From NCBI RefSeq assembly GCF_041080675.1, contig NZ_CP163520.1, positions 3,782,001 through 3,846,000 on the forward strand: a DNA stretch of 64,000 nucleotides, in the 5' to 3' direction. The position numbers and the translations under genes were made by a program. Under the pieces are notes generated by a model that worked only from the letters and a program-made list of their open reading frames with translations, was not told where the DNA came from and ran no database searches. The stretch comes from Streptomyces sp. cg36 (GTDB taxonomy: Bacteria > Actinomycetota > Actinomycetes > Streptomycetales > Streptomycetaceae). This document shows positions 27,985-36,450 of this stretch, piece after piece. Each line of letters opens with the position of its first letter. The first letter of the stretch is position 1.

Positions 27985-29442
27985 CTAGTCGCGCTTGCAG
28001 ATGCGGTCCAGCAGATTGGCCGTGGCGCGCTGGACGCGGGTGTCCGTGTGGCCCGGGCGGTCCAGCGCCGGGGACCAGGCGAAGGTGCCGGAGGCGAAGA
28101 CCAGCGCGCCCGAGGGGGCCCGGTACAGCGAGGTCTCCTGGTGCCGCAGAGCCCCCTCGCCGTCCCGGTACGGGGAGTGGGCGAGCAGGATGCGGTCCTG
28201 GTGCTCGGGCAGGGCCGTGCGCGGGTAGTACCGGTCCGCCTCGCCCGCCACCAGCCCGGCGATCTCGTCGCCCTCGCCCGCGCCGGTGGCCTCCCACAGC
28301 CAGTGCCGGGCGTTGCGCACCACCATCGGCGACGGCTCGGGCACCCGCCCCGCGTACTGGATCCCCAGCAACTGCTGTTCCGGGCGGGCCACTTCGCGCC
28401 ACAGCGCCGGGCGCCCCGGGCCGCGCCGCTTGCGGCAGGTCAGCAGCCGGTCGGGGACGCCGGAGGCCGAGGGGGCCAGCTCCACCTGCCAGTACAGGGT
28501 GTTGGCGGAGAGGAACACCAGCGACGTGCCGGACTCCCGGGCCAGCTCGACCGTGCGGCGCATCGGGGCCGACCAGTACTCGTCGTGGCCGGGGAAGACC
28601 AGCCCCCGGTAGCGGGTGGGGTCGACGCGCCCCGCGTGCAGATCGCGGGCGTCGGCGTACGCCAGGTCGTAGCCGTACCGCTCGGCCCACCGGATGAAGT
28701 CGTACGCGTGGCCCACGTGCAGGGGCAGGCCCGCGCCCGCGTACGGCCGGTCGAAGGAGACCGTGATGGCCGCGTCCTCCTCGCCGAGCAGCCGACCCTC
28801 CTCGTCCCACGCGTGGTAGAGCGAGGCGCCGGTGCGGCCGTCCTCGGGGAAGAGGTTGTACGCCTGCCAGGTGATGTCCGGGAGCAGCAGCAGCAGATCC
28901 GCCGGATGGCCGTCCCGCACGGTGAACGGGATGTGCGACCGGTACCCGTCGACGGTCGTGAGCACCGCCACGTACGCGCCGATCGAGGCGTACGCCGGGA
29001 CCTGGTAGCGCCAGGAGAGCCACCAGTGGTGGCAGGAGACCGTCCGGTCGGCGGCCAGCGGCGCGGGCTGCACGATGCCGGCGAGCCGGGGGGAGGTCGC
29101 GATCTTGGCGGCGCCGTCGCCCCCGTAGTGGCCGATCCGGTAGATGTCGACCGTGAACTGCTGGGGCGGGTCGACGGTGATGTGGAAGTCGATCGCCTCG
29201 CCCGGGGCGACGGCGCCGGTGGAGGCGAAGCCCTTGATCTGCTGGCGGACGTCGTCGGCGGTACGGGGGCCGCCCGCGGCCTTCCGCCCGGCGGAGTCGA
29301 CGTACCAGGGCACCACGTGGCCCGTGTCGTCGAAGTAGTGCTCGCCGCCTCTGAGCCAGGGCAGGGGGCCCTGCCCGAAGGGGTCCGAGACGGCGTGTGC
29401 GAGCGCCCCCGACTCCCAGCGCCGGATCTGCTCCGCCCCCAT
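27985..29442 (-). CDS. N,N-dimethylformamidase beta-subunit-like protein
   Basis: 485 aa. It carries the DMFA2_C-type domain: ITWQAYNLFPEDGRTGASLY, FPGHDEYWSAPMRRTVE, SANTLYWQVE. Beginning WYVDSAG, an immunoglobulin-like region (QFTVDIYRIGHYGGDG) precedes it. In dimethylformamidase the catalytic fold is related to cytosolic amidohydrolases with an Fe site; substrates of streptomycete relatives are unknown. No signal peptide. The ATG at 29442 follows GGAGGG by 8 nt. Confidence 0.82.
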   Translation of the reverse strand: MGAEQIRRWESGALAHAVSDPFGQGPLPWLRGGEHYFDDTGHVVPWYVDSAGRKAAGGPRTADDVRQQIKGFASTGAVAPGEAIDFHITVDPPQQFTVDIYRIGHYGGDGAAKIATSPRLAGIVQPAPLAADRTVSCHHWWLSWRYQVPAYASIGAYVAVLTTVDGYRSHIPFTVRDGHPADLLLLLPDITWQAYNLFPEDGRTGASLYHAWDEEGRLLGEEDAAITVSFDRPYAGAGLPLHVGHAYDFIRWAERYGYDLAYADARDLHAGRVDPTRYRGLVFPGHDEYWSAPMRRTVELARESGTSLVFLSANTLYWQVELAPSASGVPDRLLTCRKRRGPGRPALWREVARPEQQLLGIQYAGRVPEPSPMVVRNARHWLWEATGAGEGDEIAGLVAGEADRYYPRTALPEHQDRILLAHSPYRDGEGALRHQETSLYRAPSGALVFASGTFAWSPALDRPGHTDTRVQRATANLLDRICKRD

Positions 29443-29613
29443 TGCCACGTCCCTCCCTCGCGCCCCCGTCGGTCGATGCCCGGCCTCCAGCACATCACAT
29501 AACGCACTCGCTCCGTCACCGTTCGTCGCGAAAATATTTCCGGGACGCGGTGCGGCGGCTGCGGCGCGGAACCGGCCGCCGACCCAGCTCGCCTGCGGGC
29601 CGGCGGGGGCTGC

Positions 29614-30235
29614 TCGCGCAGTTCCCCGCGCCCCTGGGGGTTCGTTCACCTGCGGACCGCGGTGGGCTGGCCGCGCAGTTCCCCGCGCCCCTCTTGGGCC
29701 GGATCTTTGCCTGCGGGCCGGTGAACGCTCCTCGCGCAGTTCCCCGCGCCCCTGGGTAGCCCGTCGCCTGCGGGCCGGTGGGACTTGCTCGCGCCGTTCC
29801 CCGCGCCCCTATCGGGCAGGGACTTCGTCTGCGGAACGTGCGTGGCTGGTCGCGCAGTTCCCCGCGCCCCTAGGGGGTACCCGGTAGCCGGAGACGTCAG
29901 CTCAGCCACCGCCTTCAGGGGCGCGGGGAACTGCGCGAGACGCGGGCACGGTCCGCGGACGAAGGCGGGTTTCCAGGGGCGCGGGGAACTGCGCGAGAAG
30001 CGACCACGGCTCGCAGACGGACGAGGCTTTCAGGGGCGCGGGGAACAGCGCGACCAGCCCGCCACGGTCCGCAGGTGAACACGAACCCCCAGGGGCGCGG
30101 GGAACGGCGCGAGCGGCCCAGCACGGTCCGCGGACGAGCACCCCGCCCGGCAGGGGCGCGGGGAACGGCGCGAGCGGCCCAGCACGGTCCGCGGACGAAC
30201 GCCCCGCCCGGCAGGGGCGCGAGGGTGGAGAGGGG
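29614..30235. repeat. Inverted double array of the ~59-bp intergenic repeat (11 copies)
   Basis: Five forward copies of GCGCAGTTCCCCGCGCCCCT lie near 29614, 29672, 29732, 29789 and 29850. Six reverse copies (AGGGGCGCGGGGAACTGCGC type) lie near 29917, 29975, 30032, 30091, 30152 and 30213. Spacing is 57-61 bp throughout. The partly conserved segment between cores (GTCTGCGGACCGTG type) makes each unit about 59 bp. The whole 29443-30256 gap is taken up by this structure and has no gene. Confidence 0.85.
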
Positions 30236-30256
30236 CGCGGGGCGTTGCCCCGCGGG

Positions 30257-31879
30257 TCATACCAGGCGTACCGGCTTCTCCGGCCGCACCCCCATCGCCA
30301 CCAACCACCGCCGCAACGGCTCCGCATCCCCCTCCTCCAGAAGGGTCAGCACCCGCGACGCCATGTCGCTCTTGCGCTCCCCGTCGACCAGCAGCGCGGG
30401 CCCGTCCAGCCAGTCCAGCCCCGGCGCCGCCCCGGCCGTGTCCACCGCCGCGCAGCACACCATCGCCGTGACGTGGTCGGCCAGCAGCTCCCGGCCGCTC
30501 CGGGGCGGCTGGAGCGGGAACAGCGGCACGCAGTCCTCGCCCCACACCTGCGCCCGCACCGGCGGCCCCGCCGCCTCCTCGCCGGCCACCTCGGCCGCGA
30601 TCCCGGCGGCCAGCGCCTCCCCGTCCCGCCCGGCCAGATGCTCCAGCACCCGGGCGAGCGTCGGCGCGCCCGGCTCGGCGCCGCGCCGGGTGCCCATGCC
30701 GTCCAGGACGCGGTGCAGCCGGGCGGCCTCGGCACGCCATTTGCGGTCGACGACCTCCTCCGGATAGTGCTGCCAGTCCACCGGCGACCAGTCGGGTCCG
30801 GGCTCGGCCGGACCGCCGTGGAACAGCCGGGCGGCGAGCAGCGAGGCCGCCTCGTCGGCCGCCCCCGGCTCCTCCAGCAGATCGCACGCGGGACGCTCGC
30901 CGAGCCGGGACGCGAACCCCTCCGCCAGCCGGTCGCGCCGGGACAGCTCGGTCAGCGCCGAGACCACCCCCGCGTCCAGCCGGGACGGCCAGCGCCCCAT
31001 CCGCCAGGCGGGCAGCGCCACCCGGGTCAGCAGCCGGTCCCACCCCGCGTACGCGAGGCCGACCTGTTCCTGGGCGACGATCCGCAGCCCGTAGTCCACG
31101 CTCTGGGCGCGCTCGGAGGCGGCGGCGGCGACGCCCCGCTCCATCTCGGCGGCGTGCTCCCGGCAGCCGCGCAGCAGCAGCCGCGCGACGGGTCCGACGA
31201 AGCCGAGCAGCAGCCGCGGCCCGCGCCCCGCCCCGGGTCCGCTGGTCACGGCGACGGCCGCGTCCAGGCCCCTCACGAAGCGGCGGGCGGAGGCTATGTC
31301 GGGGTGGGCGGAGGGCCCGGTGCCCGCCACCACGGGCGCCAGGATGGCCCGCAGCTCGCCGACGCGCATCCACCACAGGAACGGCGAGCCGATGACCAGG
31401 ACGGGCGCGGCCTCGAACCGGCGCCGCGCGCCCGGCCCCCGCCCGCCCGCCGCCGTGGCGTGCGCCGGGTGCGTACGGTCCTCCAGCCAGCTGTCGCAGT
31501 CCGGGGTCAGCGCTATCGCCGACGGCGCCGGCACGTCGAGGCGGTCGGCCAGGTCCCGCACCAGCCGGTACAGATCGGGGGCCGCGGACTCGGCCAGGTC
31601 GACCGTGGGCGACAGGGCGGGTCTGGCCCGCACGATCACCGCGGCGACCGCCGCGGCGGCCACCAGCACGAGCGCCGCCGCGCCCGTGACGGCCCAGCGC
31701 GCGGTGTCCCAGCCCCGGCCGTCGATGTGCCCCTGCGCGTCCGCGACGAGCAGGACGACGGCGACGGCCGCCGGGAGCAGGACCACGGCCAGCGCCCTGC
31801 TGCGCACCCGCAGCACGGCCAGCGCCCGCGAGCGCGCCGACCGCGCGCCCGCCTCACCACCCGATCCGGTAACGGACAC
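30257..31879 (-). CDS. Membrane protein resembling an inactive M48-type peptidase
   Basis: 540 aa with two N-terminal membrane helices (LAVVLLPAAVAVVLLVADA, WAVTGAAALVLVAAAAVAAV). The next part follows M48 zincin layout: RLVRDLADRLDVPAPSAIAL, then VLVIGSPFLWWMRVGELRAI directly before LAPVVAGTG, where active M48 enzymes have AHELGH. The HExxH motif is therefore absent. The C-terminal half is Arg/Glu/Leu-rich and unknown. It matches an uncharacterised core streptomycete gene next to purD. Inactive-protease reading is my inference. Confidence 0.6.
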   Translation of the reverse strand: MSVTGSGGEAGARSARSRALAVLRVRSRALAVVLLPAAVAVVLLVADAQGHIDGRGWDTARWAVTGAAALVLVAAAAVAAVIVRARPALSPTVDLAESAAPDLYRLVRDLADRLDVPAPSAIALTPDCDSWLEDRTHPAHATAAGGRGPGARRRFEAAPVLVIGSPFLWWMRVGELRAILAPVVAGTGPSAHPDIASARRFVRGLDAAVAVTSGPGAGRGPRLLLGFVGPVARLLLRGCREHAAEMERGVAAAASERAQSVDYGLRIVAQEQVGLAYAGWDRLLTRVALPAWRMGRWPSRLDAGVVSALTELSRRDRLAEGFASRLGERPACDLLEEPGAADEAASLLAARLFHGGPAEPGPDWSPVDWQHYPEEVVDRKWRAEAARLHRVLDGMGTRRGAEPGAPTLARVLEHLAGRDGEALAAGIAAEVAGEEAAGPPVRAQVWGEDCVPLFPLQPPRSGRELLADHVTAMVCCAAVDTAGAAPGLDWLDGPALLVDGERKSDMASRVLTLLEEGDAEPLRRWLVAMGVRPEKPVRLV

Positions 31880-32218
31880 GACCGGACGTCACCCCCTCTG
31901 CCCTGCGTCGGCTCTGCTGTCGGCGTTGCTCACTCCCCCACTGTGGCACCCCCCACCGACATCGCAATGCCGGTGACCCAAGTGCCGGACCGCTCCCGCC
32001 GCACCCTAGTTGGGCCGCCGGTACCCGTCATCCGGATGGCTCACCCGTCACTCGATGGAATGGCTTTGGGGTGGGGTTCGTGGACCGGGACCGTATGCGA
32101 TCAGGGGCCGCCGAGGGGCAGGCCGAACCCGGGCGCCCGCGCAACCGCGCACGTACAAAAGGCCCGTCGGCCCGCCCCGCGGGCCCCGACGCGTACGCGA
32201 GGGTGCCGCCGTACGCGA

Positions 32219-32259
32219 AGGTCCGGGGCGCCGCCCCCGCAAGGGCGCGCCCCGGACCT
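32219..32259 (-). terminator. Terminator downstream of purD
   Basis: Perfect 12-bp stem AGGTCCGGGGCG/CGCCCCGGACCT with a 17-nt GC-rich loop, 32 bp after the purD stop. The rest of 31880-32290 shows no gene. Confidence 0.8.
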
Positions 32260-32290
32260 GGGGTTCGCGTGGCCGCGGCGGCGGCCCGGC

Positions 32291-33547
32291 TCACGCCTGG
32301 GCGTCGGCCGCCTTGCGGGCGATGTCCGTGCGGTGCTGCGAGCCGTCGAGGCGGATGCGGCCGACCGCCGCATACGCCCGCTCGCGCGCCTGCGCCAAGT
32401 CCGCCCCCGTCGCGGTGACCGAAAGGACCCGTCCGCCCGCGCTCACCACGGCGTCCCCGTCCCGGCGGGTGCCCGCGTGCAGGACGTACGCGTGCGGCGC
32501 GTCCACCGCCGCGACCTCGTCCAGGCCCTCGATCGGGTCGCCGGTGCGGGGCGTGCCCGGGTAGTTGTGGGAGGCCACGACGACGGTGACGGCCGCGTCG
32601 TCGCGCCAGTTCAGCGGCGGCTCGCAATCCAGCGTCCCGTTGGCCGAGTTGAGCAGCACGCTCGCCAGCGGCGTCTTGAGGCGGGCCAGCACGACCTGGG
32701 TCTCCGGGTCGCCGAAGCGCGCGTTGAACTCGATGACCCGCACCCCGCGCGAGGTGATCGCGAGGCCCGCGTACAGCAGGCCGGAGAACGGCGTGCCCCG
32801 GTGGCGCAGTTCGTCCACGGTCGGCTGGAGCACGCTCGCCATGACCTCGTCGACCAGCTTCGGGTCGGCCCACGGCAGCGGCGAGTAGGCGCCCATGCCA
32901 CCGGTGTTGGGGCCCTCGTCGCCGTCGAGCGCGCGCTTGAAGTCCTGCGCGGGCTGGAGCGGCAGCACGGTCACCCCGTCGGTGATCGCGAAGAGGGAGA
33001 CCTCGGGGCCGTCGAGGAACTCCTCGATGACGACCCGGTCGCAGGCGAGCGCGTGCGCCCGCGCGACCTCGACGTCCTCGGTGACGACGACGCCCTTGCC
33101 CGCCGCGAGGCCGTCGTCCTTGACGACGTACGGCGCGCCGAACGCGTCCAGGGCCTCGTCGATCTCGGCCGGGGTGGTGCACACGTAGCTGCGCGCGGTC
33201 GGCACGCCCGCGGCGGCCATCACGTCCTTGGCGAACGCCTTGGAGCCTTCCAGCCGGGCCGCCTCGCCCGAGGGGCCGAAGCAGGGGATGCCCGCGGCCC
33301 GTACGGCGTCGGCGACCCCGGCGACCAGCGGCGCCTCGGGCCCGACGACCACCAGGTCGCTGTGGAGCCCGGCCGCGAGGCGGGCGACCGCCGCGCCGTC
33401 CAGCTGGTCCACGGGGTGGAGTTCGGCGACCTCCGCGATCCCGGCGTTGCCGGGGGCGCAGTGCAGCGCCGTCACGTCGGGGTCGAGGGACAGGGAACGG
33501 CACAGGGCGTGCTCGCGGGCGCCGCCGCCGATGACAAGGACCTTCAC
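32291..33547 (-). CDS. purD: Phosphoribosylamine-glycine ligase (GAR synthetase)
   Basis: 418 aa ATP-grasp enzyme, second purine step. Starts VLVIGGGAREHALCRSLS; contains FGPSGEAARLEGSKAFAK, LFAITDGVTVLPLQPAQDFK and NTGGMGAYSP, which are PurD signatures. It ends shortly before the terminator. It is transcribed leftward after dnaX, 62 bp away. Confidence 0.96.
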   Translation of the reverse strand: MKVLVIGGGAREHALCRSLSLDPDVTALHCAPGNAGIAEVAELHPVDQLDGAAVARLAAGLHSDLVVVGPEAPLVAGVADAVRAAGIPCFGPSGEAARLEGSKAFAKDVMAAAGVPTARSYVCTTPAEIDEALDAFGAPYVVKDDGLAAGKGVVVTEDVEVARAHALACDRVVIEEFLDGPEVSLFAITDGVTVLPLQPAQDFKRALDGDEGPNTGGMGAYSPLPWADPKLVDEVMASVLQPTVDELRHRGTPFSGLLYAGLAITSRGVRVIEFNARFGDPETQVVLARLKTPLASVLLNSANGTLDCEPPLNWRDDAAVTVVVASHNYPGTPRTGDPIEGLDEVAAVDAPHAYVLHAGTRRDGDAVVSAGGRVLSVTATGADLAQARERAYAAVGRIRLDGSQHRTDIARKAADAQA

Positions 33548-33608
33548 GGCAGCCAGCCTAGCCTCAGTGGCGCGATCTCCCTCGTACGGGTCACCGAACC
33601 CCGTATCG

Positions 33609-35963
33609 CTACTCGTTCGTATATTCCTCCACCACCGTCGCGCCGAGCTCGCGCACGATCAGGTCGTGGCCGGAGAGCGCGTTGTCCACGAGGTCCGGGT
33701 CGTCGTCCTCCGGGACGTCGTCCTCGGGCCGCACCGGGGGCGCCTCCCGCACGGCCGGGGGCGCCTGCTGGTGCGCGGGGGCGGGGGGCGGCGGGGACTG
33801 GGGTGCGGCGGGCTGGGCGGACGGGGCGGGGGCCTGCGGGGCCGGGGCGTGGCCGCCGCCCTGGGGGGCGCCGTAGCCGCCGGAGGGGGCCGGGGCGCCG
33901 TAACCGCCGGAGGGGGCGCCTCCGTAGCCGCCGGACGGGGCGCCGCCGCCGAAGTTGGCCGCGGCGGCCGGGGGCTGGGAGCCGCCGGACGGGTCGATGA
34001 TCGCCTCGACCTTCCACTGCACCCCGAAGCGCTCGCCGAGCACCCCGCGCAGGACTTCCTCGCTGCCGCTGCTGGCGAAGTTGTCGCGCGCGCCCGCGTT
34101 GATGAACCCGAGCTGGAGGGTGGTGCCGTCGAATCCGGCCACCTGCGCGTTCTGGCTCAGCAGGATCCAGGTGAAGCGGCGCTTGTTCTTCACGGCCTCC
34201 AGGATGTCCGGCCACATGTTCCGTACGTGGACGGCGCTGCCGGGGCCGCCGCCCGCGCCGGGGGCCGGGGCGGGCGCCGGGGCCTGCGGGGCCTGCGGCT
34301 GGGCCGCCGGGGCGGGCTGCCCCGGGCTGGAGGCGGAGGGCCAGGCGCCGGGGCCGGACGGAGCCGCGGCCGGGGCGGCGGAACCGGAGCCGGAACCGGT
34401 GGCGCCGGGCCACGCGCCGGGGCGCTGGGCGCCGCCGGGCTGGGCGCCGCCGGTGGGGCCGCTGCCGGTCGGGCCGCTGCCGGGGGTGGCGGCGCCGGGC
34501 CACGCGCCCGGAGCGGCGGGGGCCTGCGGGGCGGGCTCCGCAGCGGCCGGGGGCGCCTGGACAGGCGACTGAGCAGGCGGCTGCACGGGGGGAACGGGCT
34601 GGGCGGGCTGGGCCGCCGGGGCCGGGGCGCCCGGAGCGGCGGCGCGGGCCGCCGCGCGGGCGGCCTCGGGGCCGGTGGCGCCGCCGGGGACGCCCGAGAC
34701 GTCCGGGGCGGGGGCGGAGTGCGGCGGCATGGGCGGGTGGGCGCCGGGCCCCGGCACGTACCCCATCGCCGGGCCGTTGCCGCCCGCGGCGCCCGGCTGG
34801 AAGTGGGCGCCGCGCTCCAGCCGGTCGAGCCGGGCCTGGAGCGAGCGCTCGTCGTCGTACGCCGCCGGAAGCAGCACGCGCGCGCAGATCAGCTCCAGCT
34901 GGAGCCGGGGCGAGGTGGCGCCGCGCATCTCGGTCAGCCCGTTGTTGACGAGGTCGGCGGCGCGGCTGAGCTCGGCGGCGCCGAAGACGGACGCCTGTGC
35001 CTGCATGCGCTCGACCACGTCCACGGGCGCGTCGATCAGCCCCTTCTCGCCCGCGTCCGGGACGGCGGCGAGGATCACCAGGTCGCGCAGCCGCTCCAGC
35101 AGGTCGGCGACGAACCGGCGGGGGTCGTTGCCGCCCTCGATCACGCGGTCCACGACCTCGAAGGCGGCGGCGCCGTCACCGGAGGCGAACGCGTCCACCA
35201 CGGAGTCGAGCAGGGAGCCGTCCGTGTAGCCCAGGAGCGAGGTGGCCATGGCGTACGTCACACCGTCGTCGGCGGCGCCGGCGAGCAGCTGGTCCATCAC
35301 GGACATCGAGTCACGCACGGAACCGGCGCCCGCGCGCACGACCAGCGGCAGCACGCCGTCCTCGACGGGGATGCCCTCGCGCCCGCAGACCTCGCCCAGG
35401 TACTCCCGCAGGGTGCCGGGCGGGACGAGCCGGAAGGGGTAGTGGTGGGTGCGGGAGCGGATCGTCCCGATGACCTTCTCGGGCTCGGTGGTGGCGAAGA
35501 TGAACTTCAGGTGCTCCGGCGGCTCCTCGACGACCTTCAGCAGGGCGTTGAAGCCCGCCGAGGTGACCATGTGGGCCTCGTCGATGATGTAGATCTTGTA
35601 GCGGCTGCTGGCGGGGCCGAAGAACGCCTTCTCGCGCAGCTCGCGCGCGTCGTCCACACCACCGTGGGACGCGGCGTCGATCTCGATGACGTCGATGGAA
35701 CCCGGCCCGTTGCGCGCCAGGTCCCGGCAGGACTGGCACTCGCCGCACGGCGTCGGCGTCGGCCCCTGCTCACAGTTGAGACAGCGGGCCAGGATCCGGG
35801 CGCTGGTCGTCTTTCCACAGCCGCGCGGCCCGCTGAACAGGTACGCGTGATTGACCCGGTTGTTCCGCAGCGCCTGCTGCAGCGGGTCGGTGACATGCTC
35901 CTGCCCGATGACCTCGGCGAAGGACTCCGGGCGGTAGCGGCGGTACAGCGCAAGGGACGACAC
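33609..35963 (-). CDS. dnaX: DNA polymerase III gamma/tau subunit
   Basis: 784 aa. AAA+ clamp-loader module: YRRYRPESFAEVIGQEHV, Walker A GPRGCGKTTSARILA, zinc cysteines (CLNC, CGEC, C), Walker B IIDEAHM. After ~370 residues comes a ~230-residue Pro/Ala/Gly-rich linker, a folded segment (WPDILEAVKNKRRFTWILLS), and a GGYG-repeat tail. I see no A-rich slippery site of the E. coli type, so probably one product. GTG start at 35963. It loads the sliding clamp at replication forks. Confidence 0.94.
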   Translation of the reverse strand: MSSLALYRRYRPESFAEVIGQEHVTDPLQQALRNNRVNHAYLFSGPRGCGKTTSARILARCLNCEQGPTPTPCGECQSCRDLARNGPGSIDVIEIDAASHGGVDDARELREKAFFGPASSRYKIYIIDEAHMVTSAGFNALLKVVEEPPEHLKFIFATTEPEKVIGTIRSRTHHYPFRLVPPGTLREYLGEVCGREGIPVEDGVLPLVVRAGAGSVRDSMSVMDQLLAGAADDGVTYAMATSLLGYTDGSLLDSVVDAFASGDGAAAFEVVDRVIEGGNDPRRFVADLLERLRDLVILAAVPDAGEKGLIDAPVDVVERMQAQASVFGAAELSRAADLVNNGLTEMRGATSPRLQLELICARVLLPAAYDDERSLQARLDRLERGAHFQPGAAGGNGPAMGYVPGPGAHPPMPPHSAPAPDVSGVPGGATGPEAARAAARAAAPGAPAPAAQPAQPVPPVQPPAQSPVQAPPAAAEPAPQAPAAPGAWPGAATPGSGPTGSGPTGGAQPGGAQRPGAWPGATGSGSGSAAPAAAPSGPGAWPSASSPGQPAPAAQPQAPQAPAPAPAPGAGGGPGSAVHVRNMWPDILEAVKNKRRFTWILLSQNAQVAGFDGTTLQLGFINAGARDNFASSGSEEVLRGVLGERFGVQWKVEAIIDPSGGSQPPAAAANFGGGAPSGGYGGAPSGGYGAPAPSGGYGAPQGGGHAPAPQAPAPSAQPAAPQSPPPPAPAHQQAPPAVREAPPVRPEDDVPEDDDPDLVDNALSGHDLIVRELGATVVEEYTNE

Positions 35964-36135
35964 ACCTACGAGGTTATCGGGGCGCACCGACAACGGAGTC
36001 CGCGTCGCCGTACGGCGGGGTGGGCGGGGCCGTACGCGGGGGCGAGTCGGGGAAGGCCGCCCCCGCCCCACCCGGCCGCGCACGCGGCCACCCGGGGGAA
36101 ATCCCACGGCCCGGCGCCCACCCGCCCGGGAACGC

Positions 36136-36232
36136 AAGCGCCCCCCACGCACCCGCCAGAGCCGACCTACCCTTGCTGCCTTCCGGCCCTGGGGGAGTTC
36201 AGTCAGATAGCGCCACGTGAGGGGCTCCGCAC
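36136..36232 (-). ncRNA. ffs: Signal recognition particle RNA (4.5S, small bacterial type)
   Basis: On the minus strand, CCAGGGCCGGAAGGCAGCAA is the hallmark SRP RNA tetraloop/asymmetric-loop region that binds Ffh. Distal arms GCCCCTCACG (36225-36216) and CGTGGGGGGC (36149-36140) pair perfectly, giving the closing helix. It lies just upstream of dnaX, as in other Streptomyces. Exact ends are estimated. Confidence 0.92.
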
Positions 36233-36300
36233 AGGGTACCCGATCCCCGCCGGGGGAACGAGTTCGCGAGCACCCCTCAGCGTCTTGTATTGTTTGCCGC

Positions 36301-36388
36301 GGAGGATTCGCCTAGTGGCCTAGGGCGCACGCTTGGAAAGCGTGTTGGGGGCAACCCCTCACGAGTTCGAATCTCGTATCCTCCGCCA
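36301..36388 (+). tRNA. tRNA-Ser(GGA), integration site of the AICE
   Basis: Acceptor GGAGGAT/ATCCTCC, anticodon arm CACGC-TTGGAAA-GCGTG giving GGA, long variable arm, CCA encoded. Its 3' part from 36333 belongs to the 72-bp att repeat, so the element rebuilds a functional tRNA. Confidence 0.97.
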
Positions 36389-36404
36389 GTGCCTCACCGG
36401 GCAC
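36333..36404 (+). other. attL: attL (72-bp direct repeat)
   Basis: Identical over 72 bp to 52804-52875. It starts in the anticodon loop of tRNA-Ser, runs through the 3' end and 16 bp beyond (AGTGCCTCACCGGGCAC region). Confidence 0.95.
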
Positions 36405-36409
36405 GATGT

Positions 36410-36443
36410 CGAAGGGCCCCCCCGTTCGCGGTGGGGCCCTTCG
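36410..36443. terminator. AICE-borne terminator after tRNA-Ser and int
   Basis: 11-bp stem CGAAGGGCCCC/GGGGCCCTTCG just inside attL. It replaces the native tRNA terminator displaced to 52879, and also ends int transcription from the other strand. Confidence 0.8.
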
Positions 36444-36450
36444 CCGTTCC

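Noticed and set aside
29614..30235. Possible CRISPR array because of regular repeat spacing
   Set aside because: The ~38-bp segments between cores are themselves related, the units invert halfway, and no cas genes are present.
33609..35963. A gamma/tau frameshift site in dnaX
   Set aside because: No A-rich slippery heptamer with a following hairpin was seen in the central region.
33228..36323. 1031-codon plus-strand frame across purD and dnaX
   Set aside because: Antisense to dnaX; Gly/Arg-rich low-complexity translation without family motifs.
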